NCBI RefSeq assembly: GCF_910596095.1
Contig: NC_056551.1
Location: 4,204,501-4,268,500, forward strand
DNA length: 64,000 nt
Direction: 5' to 3'
From: Thunnus maccoyii
Lineage: Eukaryota > Chordata > Actinopteri > Scombriformes > Scombridae
The translations under genes were made by a program, and so were the position numbers. Below, in pieces: positions 34,674 through 46,400 of this stretch. The notes beneath the pieces were generated by a model, which was given only the letters and a program-made list of their open reading frames with translations, was not told the origin of the DNA and made no database searches. The stretch's first letter is position 1. Every line of letters starts with the position of its first letter.

Positions 34674-37229
34674 ATGGTTGAAGTAGTTTCAAACAGGATA
34701 TTTTGACAAACAAAGTCACTGTGAAATCCAGAGCTTGTGTAGATCTAGTCAACAGTCTCTGTGTGTGTTTGTCCTTTAGGTTAACTGTGCCTCAGAATGT
34801 GATGACCAGAGTTCCTTTGTTGCATCACAGATGGAATGTGGTCACTTCCACCAAACTCATAGAATATAGTCATCATTAAATATACACATATTTCTTACAT
34901 TATCTACATATTGATACACACAAGTAGGGCATCATTTAAATTTTAAATTAAATTTAAATGAAATATTGATTAAAAAAAAACAAACATTGGTGACATCAGA
35001 TAGTGTCGTCCAGTGCTGTATACAAGTGCATGTAGAAACACACACAAACCAATATTCCAGTTGCAGATTAATCATGGCAGGGATATTTTGGATTGGGTTT
35101 TGAAAAAGTTGTTACATATGCTAATATGTAACAATATGTTATACTTTTCTCTTCATACTAAGTTTAATCATTGTTCTCACCTCATTTAATTCTCCATGTG
35201 TTCCTCATGTCCTCATGTACTGATGTAGCAGTAAAGTCGATCCGTGTCTGATCCTTTGTCAATATCCGTCCAGGGTCTTGACAGACACCCTCAACCTGAC
35301 CAGTCTGTTTAAATACTGACGTGTATTGCCATGATTTTGTCAAATAATTAGACAATTTCATCCATCATTAGTGCAATTACTTAATTCTGATAAATGTTAT
35401 GCCTAACCATTATGACATGTATTTTTTAAAATATGTTGATGTGCACAATAATAATCTTTCACATTGTAATCCCTTTATTTGTAATGTTTTGCTTGTTTGT
35501 GCGCTGCTGCGCATCTGTGTGTGTGTGTAACAAGCAGAGTTACGTGCGTTGTGCACCCGCCTATGTCGGTGCATATTACTATCTTGATAATGTGCAATGT
35601 AATGTATAGTGTAATGTAACACTGAAACACTGCGCCATTGACTTCAGACCAGGTTTTTGTACGTCGATCCTGCAATCGCTCTCTGCTGCCTCAAAACAGC
35701 AATGCACCTGACCACACCTCACTTTAAGACCAACAAGTCCATGGGCGCGAGTACAATTGCCATTTAAACAACGTGGGCGCTAGACAGGAAATTGACAACT
35801 GCGTCGGTTAAACTAGCAAAGACACTTGCATTGCACTTGCTGCCCCTTTGCACCAGGCGTGAGATAAGGCCCCACAGAGTAATATGCATATGCATATAAA
35901 TGTTAATTAATGTTCTATGTTCTTCTACACATCCAATAGGTCAGCTGTTACACACACAGCCCAGGTTCATACTGTTTGGAGTAAAGCAGCTGTCCTCCTG
36001 ATAAATACTGAGCTCCATTAGCAGCGCAGCAAAACTAAAAACTGTAGTTAACTTGACAGGACAGAGGAAACTATCCAGCGATGTTCAGCTTCTGAAATAT
36101 GTTTTTAGACAGACAAGTGAAAAACTTTGAAGATGAAAACGAGATAGGGGAACGGGGAAAACAGGAAAAAACAGGAGGTGGATTACATTTTTTTAATTGA
36201 CATGAAAAACGGAAAAACAAAATAATGCACTTCTTTATCCTGTTATCAAACAAGTTGAACACAGCTTTGGACCACGAAGCAGTAATGCAAGTCCCGTGTC
36301 TAGTCTGTCGGAAAATAAAGGACATCAGTTGAATAGGCAGTCCCACAATGTGGCCCAGGACACGTTGTGTTTACATTGCCAAATGAATGTGGCCACATGC
36401 GGCCCAGACCACCTCTGAATGTGGTCTGAGGTCCTGTTTACACCTGGTATTAACATCTGTCTCGGGTGATCCGTTCACAAATGGACAGCTCTAAGTACAG
36501 GTGTGAAGATGCATTGAGATCCGATCACTCAGACCAGATTTGTGTTTATTGATTGGTCATCTGACAGGACAGTAAACAGTCGGGCTGTTGTAATACAGCA
36601 GATCAGCAAAACTACCTGTGGAACAGGAAAGAAAGCACCAACAGCATCTGATCATATTTAGTCATAAAATGAAAAGTATTGAATCGTGAATCAATCACAA
36701 AAAACACTTGTAACTTTACATATTTTTTCTTCATAAGCCAAAAGGCTTCTCCTTCTACGTTTCAGTGCGTCTGAGCTCCTTCAGGAAAATATGAGGCTGC
36801 ACAGCTGCGTCTCCTATAAAATCATCCTGAGCCTGAAAAGCACATCAGACTTTCACAAACTAAATAAGCATCATTTTATTTAGACATATTCTCTTGCAGA
36901 AATCACTATGTATAAATTATTAAATAACAGTGTAAAGTATTAATTAATTATATGAATGACTTTTAAGCTGAAACTTTAGAGTTTAAACTGTTACTTACTA
37001 AGTTCTACATATTAATGGCTGACATCTACATATCCGACAGTTGAGGTGCTGTGCGTCATGAGTAGTTGTCGTCTCCTCAAAATGACACTGGAGTGAGCGA
37101 GGACGTCCGTCCCGTTTGGTGAATTAAATTCCTCCGTCCTCGTGTCCTCCTCTCTCATCCTCGCTGGAGCTAAGACGTGAGGAAGAGACGCGAGTGAGGG
37201 AAAGAGACATGTTAGTGTAATGAAAAGTA
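34674..37229. other. 5' flank of the Pim-like gene and repeat-like spacer
   Basis: The promoter of the Pim-like gene should lie just right of 34673; I see no clear TATA box. About 35,630-35,890 and 36,360-36,560 read like parts of dispersed teleost DNA transposons (segments such as CTGTTTACACCTGGTATTAA), ends not resolved. No gene recognised. Confidence 0.35.
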
Positions 37230-38054
37230 CTCTCGGTTCAGGTTGGGTTATTGTGGAGGCCAGGTCATCTGATGCAGCGCTCCATCACGCTCCTTCTTGG
37301 TCAAATAGCCCTTACAGAGACTGGAGGTGTGTTTTGGGTCATTGTCATGTTGAAAAAAAAAGATGGTCCCACTAAACGCAAAACAGATGGGATGGCGTGT
37401 TGTTGCAGAATGTTGTGGTAGTCATTCTAGTTAATTGGTGATTTCTGACGCTGGTAACTAATGAACTTATCCTCTGCAGCAGAGGTAACTCTTGGTCTTC
37501 CTTTTCTTGGGCAGTCCTCATGAGAGCCAGTTTCAACATCGTGTTTGATGGTTTTTGCAACTGTAATTGAAGAAACCTTAAGTTTAAACCAAAGTTCTTG
37601 AGATTTTCTGGATTGACTGCACTTCATGTCTTTAAAATAATGATGGACTGTCATTTCTCTTTACTTAGTTGAACAGTTCTCCCCATAATATGGATTACTA
37701 CAGCAGTCAAATAGGGTTATTTGCTGTATACCATCACTACCTCAGCACAACACAACCAATGGTCTCAAACACATTAAAAAGGAAAGAAATCCCACCAATT
37801 AACTTTGACAAGGCACACCTGTTAATTGAAAACCATTGCAGGTGACGACCTCATGAAGCTGGTTGAAGAATGCCAAGTGTGTGCAAGGCTGTCATCAAAG
37901 CAAACAGTGGTTACTTTGAGGAATCTAAAATATAAAAGATATTTTGGTTTGCTTAACACTTTTTTGTTAACTACATGATTCCATATATGTTATTTCATAG
38001 TAATATGAATGAAGATAGTAAAAATGAAGAAAAAAACCTTGAATGAGTACTTGC

Positions 38055-38058
<4 letters not shown>
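37225..38058 (-). mobile_element. Tc1/mariner DNA transposon relic
   Basis: Minus-strand translation shows a Tc1 N-terminal DNA-binding piece near 37427-37654 (QSRKSQE, then CPRKGRPRVTSAAEDKFI) and, after an internal deletion, the catalytic-region motif that normally reads DNDPKHT near 37310-37350 and the MTWPPQ...PNLN region near 37232-37265. Several frame breaks; the C-terminal part of the transposase beyond PNLN is missing. The right end runs to an AT-rich inverted-repeat-like tail beside the (TA)n tract. Confidence 0.8.

Positions 38059-38121
<63 letters not shown>
38059..38121. repeat. (TA)n microsatellite
   Basis: About 31 perfect TA units between the Tc1 relic and the next transposon-like element. 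Confidence 0.95.
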
Positions 38122-38127
<6 letters not shown>

Positions 38128-40372
38128 GCAGCTGGTGACTGAAAACATTGGGGAGGACAGGAGGAAAACCAACATGGAATCTTATAACAAACCCCATCAT
38201 ACTATATAATTGTCCCCCACCTGATGAAATCAGAGGGGGCAATTTTATATGCCAATAAAACAATTTGCTTTCAAAAATAAAAACCCCTGAGTGGTGAAAA
38301 GGCTGCTTCTTTAAATACATTTAGCATATACATATTGTCTCTAAACAAAGAAGTGCTCATTTTAGCCGTGGAGTGGTTCAGGATGTGTCATTTTACCAAC
38401 AAAGTGAAATTCAAATTTATAGTATTGTTTTATTGTGACAACAGATTTATGTTCTCATCGAAAACAGACAACATCTCACATGATTTACACGTGTTTCCTA
38501 TGCATTTTCTTAGTATGCAGAAATATATGAAGTACCACAAAGCTTATAATGTGATACAGGTTCAGATCAGTGCTGAACATTAGAAAGATTGACCTCTTAA
38601 AACATTCACAGATCTAAAAGTGTAGGTTCACATTAGAAAGTATTAATGCATGTATCAAATACATGACTTACACACTCTTATCTATATGCACAACATACAA
38701 AATATAGTCTACAAAGCTGACATGTTAACCCTTGTTATTCTAGTTACTTTAAGCTTATTACTCAATATACGACTCAGCTTGAAAACAAACTGAAGATATT
38801 GTTACAACAAGCAGCAGAAGGAGATAAATTCACACAACAGCCACAAGACATTTAACCATCAGAGATGAAATTAGTGACCAAAGAGACAGAGAGAGAGAAG
38901 CTGTATGTGACTCAAGTTATCTGATGTCTTCTTCTTTCTTTCATGGAGTTGAAGTATCCATGTCATAACATCCATTTGTAGCTGTTGGTCATCTTGTTTG
39001 TTAGTTAACAGAACTTTGTGGCTGCTGGTTAACCAGTCTGATATCATTAGCAACAATGACAAACAAGCTAACTCTCCTGGTTGTTTATCCAGTTGGTTCT
39101 CTCCCCAGCTGCTCCCGGTGGCGTCCTGCCGCTGCTGCGCTGTCCAGTCCAAATCCATCCTCTAGTTAGCTTAACAACAGTCCTTAACAGTCCTTCAGGG
39201 CTGCTACAACAAGTGAACTGTTGGCTAAGGAAAGCAGCTATCTACTACTCGATAAAAGAAGTGAAACGTAACCTCTAAATCTGAAAAAAGGAAATTTGGT
39301 TGTTGCTCAGCCCTCCTGCTAACAACATTCACACCAACACTTCTGTAAACACTGAGAAATACATCAAATACATCAACTCTTCTCTGTTCGTTTTGCTGTG
39401 ATAAACTGCATTAACCCACAAAACTCCCCCCAAAAATTTGTTTATTTGCTGCACTTCCCAGACAACAACTACAGACCTTATAGTGGTATGAACCCAAAAT
39501 AAACTTAGATTTTGCTATGATTTAATTGCAATAAACAAATCAAAAGGATGGCGAAATAACTACAACATGATGCCAATTTGTAAAAAGTCTGAATTCATCC
39601 TGTCTGGTCTGTCCACAAGACAACAAGCAAACAACTTTTAAAATGCTTATTTTCTGAATGGAGTTCGGATCAATCAGAGCTATGCTAACATTGTAGCTGC
39701 TCCATCCACACAATATAATGTCATCTAATACAGCAGCGACACGTTTAAACACAGATATCTACAAGTTTAAATTTAAAGTTATGTTAAGTCACAGGCATTT
39801 AGGTTGTTACTGATGACAGCAGCCGAGGGGGGTGTGTGACTCTGGTGTTAGCTCCGGTTAGGTTGAGATGCGAAAGTGATAATGCGAAAAGATAAATTAG
39901 TTTAAAAATTAAAAAAATAAACCCCTCCCGCCGGTAAACAGCTCAGGATTACATCAGAATCCGGTGCGACTCGTGTGGTGGTCCGGTGTGTGTTTATCCC
40001 TCCAGAAATCAGCAGCAGCACCAATGTGCTCCCCGGTTCTCTCCTCCAGAGCTGGCCGCCTCTCAGCAGCTGTCTGTCGGCAAGCCGTGGCTGAATCCCC
40101 CGGTCCAGCCCCATGATACACGTGAAATTTTCACTGAAGTTGAATATTTTCATACATGAATACATGAATTTCGCATATTCGCGCCATTGGTGTCGCGTCA
40201 TTGGCGTCGGATTTTTTCCAAAAAAGAGAAAAAAAAATAATACTGAGATTTAGTAATGGTTTATTTCAACCAAATCTTTCTTATACTTTGATCTCCCTCT
40301 TGCCTCTCAAAAATAGAGGAGGAGCAACCTCCTCTGTCTCTATGGACCAGCCTCCATATATGTTGACTGATA
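38122..40372. mobile_element. Probable non-autonomous DNA transposon, about 2.2 kb
   Basis: The left end (GTAGTGGCAGCTGGTGACTG) and the reverse complement of the right end (GGAGGCTGGTCC, near 40343-40358) are similar, and both ends are followed inward by GGGGAGG / GGAGG motifs. Both borders are TATA-rich, consistent with insertion into the TA tract. The interior has no long frame. Ends are degenerate, so the family is not assigned. Confidence 0.4.
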
Positions 40373-40380
40373 TGTTCAGA

Positions 40381-40815
40381 TGAGCATGTGATTGAATAGA
40401 CAGCTGGACTACACTAAAACATCTGACATGTCACAGGGAGCCCCAACTAACTAACGTGATCCTTTTTTACAAGGGTCACAAGTCAAAAAGGTTGGGAGCC
40501 ACTGGTTGAATCTTCTGCACTGTATTTTATAAGCTGATCATATGTTTAAAAAAGTGAAATCTTAACCTGCAAAGTAACTAGTAATAGTAGCTGTTAAATA
40601 AATGTAGTGGAGGAAAAAGTACAATATTTTTTTCTGTAATGTAGTTGAGAAGAAATATAAAATAGCATAAAATGGAAACACAAGTAATGTTCAAGTACCT
40701 CAAAAATGTGATTTAAGTACAGTAGTTGAGTAAATGTACTTTCCATCACAGTTTAAATCTATATGTATTTGGTGTTTCTTTAGTGTAAACTGACATAGTG
40801 GTTGTACAGCTCTAA
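40381..40815. repeat. Dispersed repeat pair, copy 1
   Basis: Shares with 42345-42825, in order: CATGTGATTGA, an AAAAAGGTTGGGAGC segment, GTAGTGGAGGAAAAAGTACAA and AAACTGACAT. The AAAGTACAA...GAGTAAATGTACTT part is a common teleost repeat (from memory). Confidence 0.6.
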
Positions 40816-41324
40816 GTTTACTGTAATGGGGAAAAGTAAAGCCATTAAACAGAGAAAGGATTGTTATTGTCTAACTATGGCAAAATTTGTCTTTATCACT
40901 GATTGTGGACCAAAACAACTGCACCAAGACCCTTTGGGGAAGTGGTCTTGGGCTGGTCCCAAATGATTCTGCAAGGGTCCATTTTTGGTGGGAACATGAT
41001 CCGACTAGGCAGCCTGGTCGCCAAAATAAAACGTTGGCATTGTACGTTTCTGCAAACCACAGAAACGTTGAATATCTATGTTTCAACACGTGTAACACGT
41101 AGTGTATTAACATTTCAACAATACGTATCATATTAAAATGTCAACAAAACGTATCATCGCAGCATTTCTAAAGTGATGTAATTCACATGCGATCTATATG
41201 AGCTGACTTTCCTTTTAGGAGGAGGAGGGGTTGGCGGATGGTTACTAAGTGTCTTGGCAGCAAGTTGGAAATCAGCAGAGAGCACGGTTCGAGACCACCT
41301 TGAAACCAATGCCAACTTCCTGTT

Positions 41325-41660
41325 TCAACTGACTAATAACTGATTAATCGATTAGTTGTTTGGCCTATAAAATGTTAGAAAATTGTGAAAAATTTCTATC
41401 AATGTTTCAAAGCTCAAGGTGACGTCCTCATTTGTCTTTATTTGTCCTGATCAACAGTCCACAATCCAAAGATATTCAGTTTACTCTCATAGAGGACTAT
41501 AGAAACCAGAAAATATTTACATTTGAGAAGCTGGAATCAGAAAAATTCGAAATTGTTATCTTGAAAAATGACTCAAAACAATGACTACATTATCAAAATA
41601 GTCTGTGAATAATTTAATAGTTGGGAATTAATTGATTATTTGGCTAATCATTGAAGATCT
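41325..41660. repeat. Small inverted-repeat element (MITE-like)
   Basis: Contains GATTAATCGATTAGTTGTTT at the left and TTAATTGATTATTTGGC at the right, with an internal AAAGATATTCAGTTTACT segment. A fragment of the same family is at 50660-50720 and another near 44560-44610. No coding content. Confidence 0.5.
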
Positions 41661-42177
41661 AGATCTGACCTTTATCCACTCAACTACAAGGCATACTCTA
41701 CAAGTTTGAGCTAAACGGCTCTTGAAGCCAGATGAACTTTTCATGCTAGATTGCAGATGAGGGAAATCAACAGTTTCTAGCAGCTAGCTAAAGGATGAGT
41801 GGAGGTCTGATCTGGACTAGCAATGGAGCATGTATATTTTCTAGATATTTTGGCAGATAGGAGCTTCTTCACGCACTTCTTGTGTTTACTTTGTTGCTCC
41901 TGCCTCAGATCTAACCAATAAACATGCCTTTAGTGATGCATTTTGTTCTGCTCGAATTTTTTTCTGTATGAAAAGAAATCAAATCATTGGGAAAGATGAC
42001 CAACTCATTAACTGATTCGACCAAGAGAAAACCAACTTCCAATTTTAAATTGGCCCCAACTTTCTCTTCATGGTTGCATTTTTACCTTTGACCAGAACTT
42101 CTCATATAACAATTCCTCAACCTAATACTCTAGTTCTGCTAAACAAAGACAGCCTTATGGACCTGCCTGTTGCACAG

Positions 42178-42259
42178 CACTGTGAGCAGGATTTGAAACT
42201 GCGCAGGGAAACCCCATTGGATTTCAAGTCCAACGCCTTAACCACTCGGCCATCACAGC
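42178..42259 (-). tRNA. tRNA-Ser(UGA)-like gene
   Basis: 82 nt, the normal length. The acceptor stem GCTGTGA pairs with TCACAGT (one G-U), the D-arm/A box GGCCGAGTGG is intact, the anticodon loop is CTTGAAA with anticodon TGA, and the serine-type variable arm GGGGTTTCCC is present. The T-arm reads GCAGTTTCAAATCCTGC where the usual form is GCAGGTTCGAATCCTGC, giving one mismatch and a changed B box. No run of four T follows closely on the minus strand, so it may be a decayed gene. Confidence 0.75.
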
Positions 42260-42344
42260 TCTTTTCCTGTAATATATCTTAATATCTTTCATCTCATTGA
42301 TACAATCACTCATTGGCCAGTTACCTGCAAGTACCATAGACTCT

Positions 42345-42825
42345 TCACATGATCATGTGATTGATTAGACAGCCGGACTACAGTATAAACCACAAGCCTT
42401 GAAGGTATTAAGGCCTTGAAAAGAACATTTAAGAAGTTAAGAGGGGGAATGTCTCTTTGGTGGGGTTAGGGTTAACTAGACACTTTTTTTCACACATCAC
42501 AAGCCAAAAAGGTTGGGAGCTAATGGTTTAATCTTAAACAATGCACTGTATTTTAAACTTAACATGTTTTTTATGTAAATCTTAACTTGGAAAGTAACTA
42601 ATAACAAAAGTTGTCAAATAAATGTAGTAGAGGAAAAAGTACAATATTTCTGAACTGTAGTGGAGTATAAACATAGAGTAGCATGAAATGGAAAAACACA
42701 AGTAAAGCAAGTACTTCAAAATTGTGACTAAAGAACATGACTTGAGTAAATGTTTGTAGTTACTTTCCACCATGTGTGATTGGTGTTCCTCTAATGTAAA
42801 CTGACATATTGGTTACCAAATTGAC
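42345..42825. repeat. Dispersed repeat pair, copy 2
   Basis: Counterpart of 40381-40815, with an extra 60-100 bp in its left third. Same orientation; the two flank the MITE-like element and the tRNA. Confidence 0.6.
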
Positions 42826-43188
42826 TACGCCAAGGAACTTTAAGTGCCAAGATAAACAAAACACAAATGTTGCCAAACTGGCTTTCCATGATACTCATAC
42901 CTTGCAGATTATTGAGCAAACGCACCGCTGACTGAAATGTTTTACTGTTAATATGACAGCTTTTGTGTTACTAGTATTACTGCCACTGCCGCTCTTGTTG
43001 CTTATATTGTTACAGCTGCACATACTACAACCACCCCTGCTACTGTTTGTACTGCAGTACTAGCTGTTCCCTGTGCTACTTTCACGGCTGTTACGACAGT
43101 ACCACTACTAGTTCTACTACTTCTCCTGTACCTGCTGTGGTTCCCACAGAAAGCAGGCACGACACACATGCCTTTGAAAAAGGATTGT

Positions 43189-43194
43189 TTTATT
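43189..43194 (-). terminator. txnl1: Polyadenylation signal of txnl1
   Basis: AATAAA on the minus strand, about 226 nt after the stop codon. It defines a compact 3' UTR. Confidence 0.6.
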
Positions 43195-43419
43195 TACAGT
43201 GACTTTCATCAGAATTACAATACAAATGATTTATAGACTGAGAGTCTCCATAGAGAGAATTCATTCCGAGCTTGAGGAGGGCTGCTGGAGGCTGTGTGTG
43301 TATCTGACAGTAGAGTGTGTGTGGCAGCTTTGGCTGAGGGAAAGTCCTTGGATGTATCTGCAGCCTCCTTTTCCTCCTCTTCCTCTTCCTCTTCTCTTCC
43401 TCGCCATTCTTTCTCCTGC

Positions 43420-46400
43420 TCAGTGACTCTCTCCTTTCTTTCCCACAACCTGCGTGGCAACAAAATAAAACCACCATCCATGAGTAAAACAAACACACCT
43501 AAACTAAAATCAATTCAGGTCACTGTGACTGGTCCATACCCTTTTGAAGTCATTCATATTGGTGGCCTGCACTGGAGTGCCTATGAATGTCAGGTAGTTG
43601 ATTTTTGTCGTCTCCTCGTCTCCTTGGTTTGACTTGATAAACAACTGGTGAGAAAAAAAAAGACACACTGTCAATAACATGAAATTAAATACCAATATGC
43701 AGAATTTTAAGGTAATACATAGCACAAACTCATACAAAGAAAGCCATTTTGTCTCAAGCTTGTTCATGTTAACGTTTCAGCCGTAATGCTGGTGATCTGG
43801 CCCTTACCGTAACACTCTGTACGTTCTGAAACTTGACGTAGCGCAGAGGAATCAAGCCATCCTCTTTGTAGTCTTCCTCTGACAGATCCAGAGTCTGAGT
43901 GGCTTCACTCCGTTCAGCGTCATCGAAACCCATCGATCGAGGGAGATTGATGAACACCTTCACCACCTTAGGAGCTTGGGCTGATACAGAGAATGAAGGA
44001 TAAATGAAGCCAGGGAGGAAAGGAGAGGGAAAGAAAGGTGAAAAGAGGGAGGGAGGGAGGGACAGAGGATGTTAGTTATTGGGGAATTGCAATTATTTTC
44101 ATTGCAATATCTTCAGATGAGAGATACAGATTAATGACTGAAGTAAAGAGCAGCAGAAGAGAACTTACCAAAATCTGAAGACTGTAGCTTCATAGAGAAG
44201 AGCTTCACAGGCTGGTTGAAGGCGATAGTTATCAGCAACTGAGCAAGATATGAAACAGCAACATATTAGACAAGTTACCAAATTCAACTGATTAAATAGG
44301 CAAACAGAGAGCACGATCGACTAAAATAGGGCTGAAAAGTCTTTTAAGATTAGTTTTGTGACATTTTTGCTTTCATTTGACAGTTCACAGGATGGAGAAA
44401 CAGGAAATATGGGGAGATAGAGGGTTGACATATGACAATGGTCCTGGTTTGGATTCAAACCAGAGATGCTGTTGTTACATGGTAGGCACTTAAGGCTGCA
44501 TTCAGACCAACAACAGAAATGGTGATCAACATTTTTCACCATTTTCTGACATTTTATGGACCAAACAACCAATCAATTAATCAATAATGAAAATAATCGT
44601 TAATTGCAGGCCTACAACTAATAAAATCTGCCAGTGACAATAGTTATTACAACTGGTAAAGGTTGTTAGAGTTAACAGCTCCTACCTGTTCATCACAGTC
44701 AGACTCCAGGTAGGAGGAGTCTTTGATTAAGCAGTTATCGAAGCCACAGTCGTCGCTCTCGTTGAGGCACTCGCAGCCGGCTTTGTTGACAAAAGGCATG
44801 AGGTCCATCTGAAAACAAACCAGACAAGACAAACTCAACCCCTGGGTCTATTTCAGCTTTTACTTAACTTACAAAATGTTGATGGCCAACCAAAACCTTC
44901 CCAATTGAGCAGTTTTTCTACAGAATGATGAAAGGTGTCTAGAGCATTGTCTACTCACGTATCCCTTTGGAATGTCGGAGTCCTCATTGTTTCCTGGGTC
45001 GTTCTCTGTGTGCTGTTTGATTTTCTCCTCCAGACCTGCAGCGTCCGCCCCCTGATACTGATCCACCCGAACCCTGTTCCTGAAGAACAAGAACGTCGGT
45101 GTTGCTGAGATGTTGTTGGCTGCTGCTGTCGCCTGAGAGAAAAAAAGAGACGGATTGGTAAAACTTGCCTCTCATCCATCTACAAGTTTTCTTTAATAGT
45201 AACATCTGAGACCATAATCACTGAAACCTTGTCTAAAACTGACTGTTGGTCTAAAGTTATGCTGATTCTCCCTGCGTGCAGCTTTGTTTCTCATTCTCTA
45301 ACAGCATCTGTCTAGTGACTTGTGTTCATTCTACATCTCTATATCAGCATGAAGATCAGTTTCTTTAGGTTTGACTCAATCTGCAGTGCTTCACAAGACA
45401 GGAAATGAATGTCTTTGTCGCTGGTAAGTTGCGGAAATTGTGGACCAGTCACTGTTTCAGCAGCCAACCAGCTGTTTTATTTTCATCCCAAATGATAGCT
45501 GGTCCTTGGTTAAAGTAGAGACTTCCTGCACAATGACAAATTAAGGGATTAAGTGCTGGGTATATTCTATATCTTTCTTGCTGTAAACAAATCACATGAA
45601 AAGACCAAAACATCAATGAATTGATCTACAAACAAGTAAGTCTGACATATTTTATTCCTCTCTGCTGTCCAAAAACTCTTAAACCCGTCAGTGAGTCTCA
45701 CTGTTTCACTGGGTGACATGTTCCTTCATTACCATGAACACACACACGGGAGTTTGAATATTAAACTACATTTGTGCGCAGGTTTTATAGATTTAAATCC
45801 TGAGTAGGAACCAGTGGGCTTGGAGATGAGAGCCACAGAGATGGACTAACACACTAGAAAAATTATCACCTCATAAACAATTTTCCAGTTAAACTTTGAT
45901 CTTTGATTCATATCATATCAGGATTTTAATCTGATCAACCTTATAGTTTTGAATGTGGACCTTCAGTATTTGAAGCAAGTCAGATATAAGAATACAGACA
46001 CGGAATGTGTCAGATACATATAACTGACGTTTCAAATATTATGCTGCTGCTCATCCATTGATCAACTTGTCATGAAAATGTCATGAGATGATTGCTGATG
46101 AAATTATCTTTGGGGGATTCTGTGATGCTTCTCGTCCAACTTGTTTCGATTACACAGAAAGGGAGTGAAGGTTGTATTTTGTTTTTGATTCATTATGGAA
46201 TTCAGTAATGAAAAAGACTAACAATCACTCCAAGACAGGAGGAAAGAAAAACAGGGATGCCATTGGTTTGAATGGGTCAACACAAGTTATCTGACCTGAC
46301 TTTGGTACTGGTCTGACATGATTTGAACAGTCATAAAATAATAATATAATATATGTTAATATCAATGCTACATCTGGGTTTTCAGAGAAAATGATTCAAT

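Noticed and set aside
37990-38175. Tyr/Ile-rich reading frames
   Set aside because: Translation of the (TA)n microsatellite.
43215-43498. Glu/Lys-rich minus-strand frames near the txnl1 end
   Set aside because: They lie in the purine-rich 3' UTR and last exon of txnl1, out of its frame.
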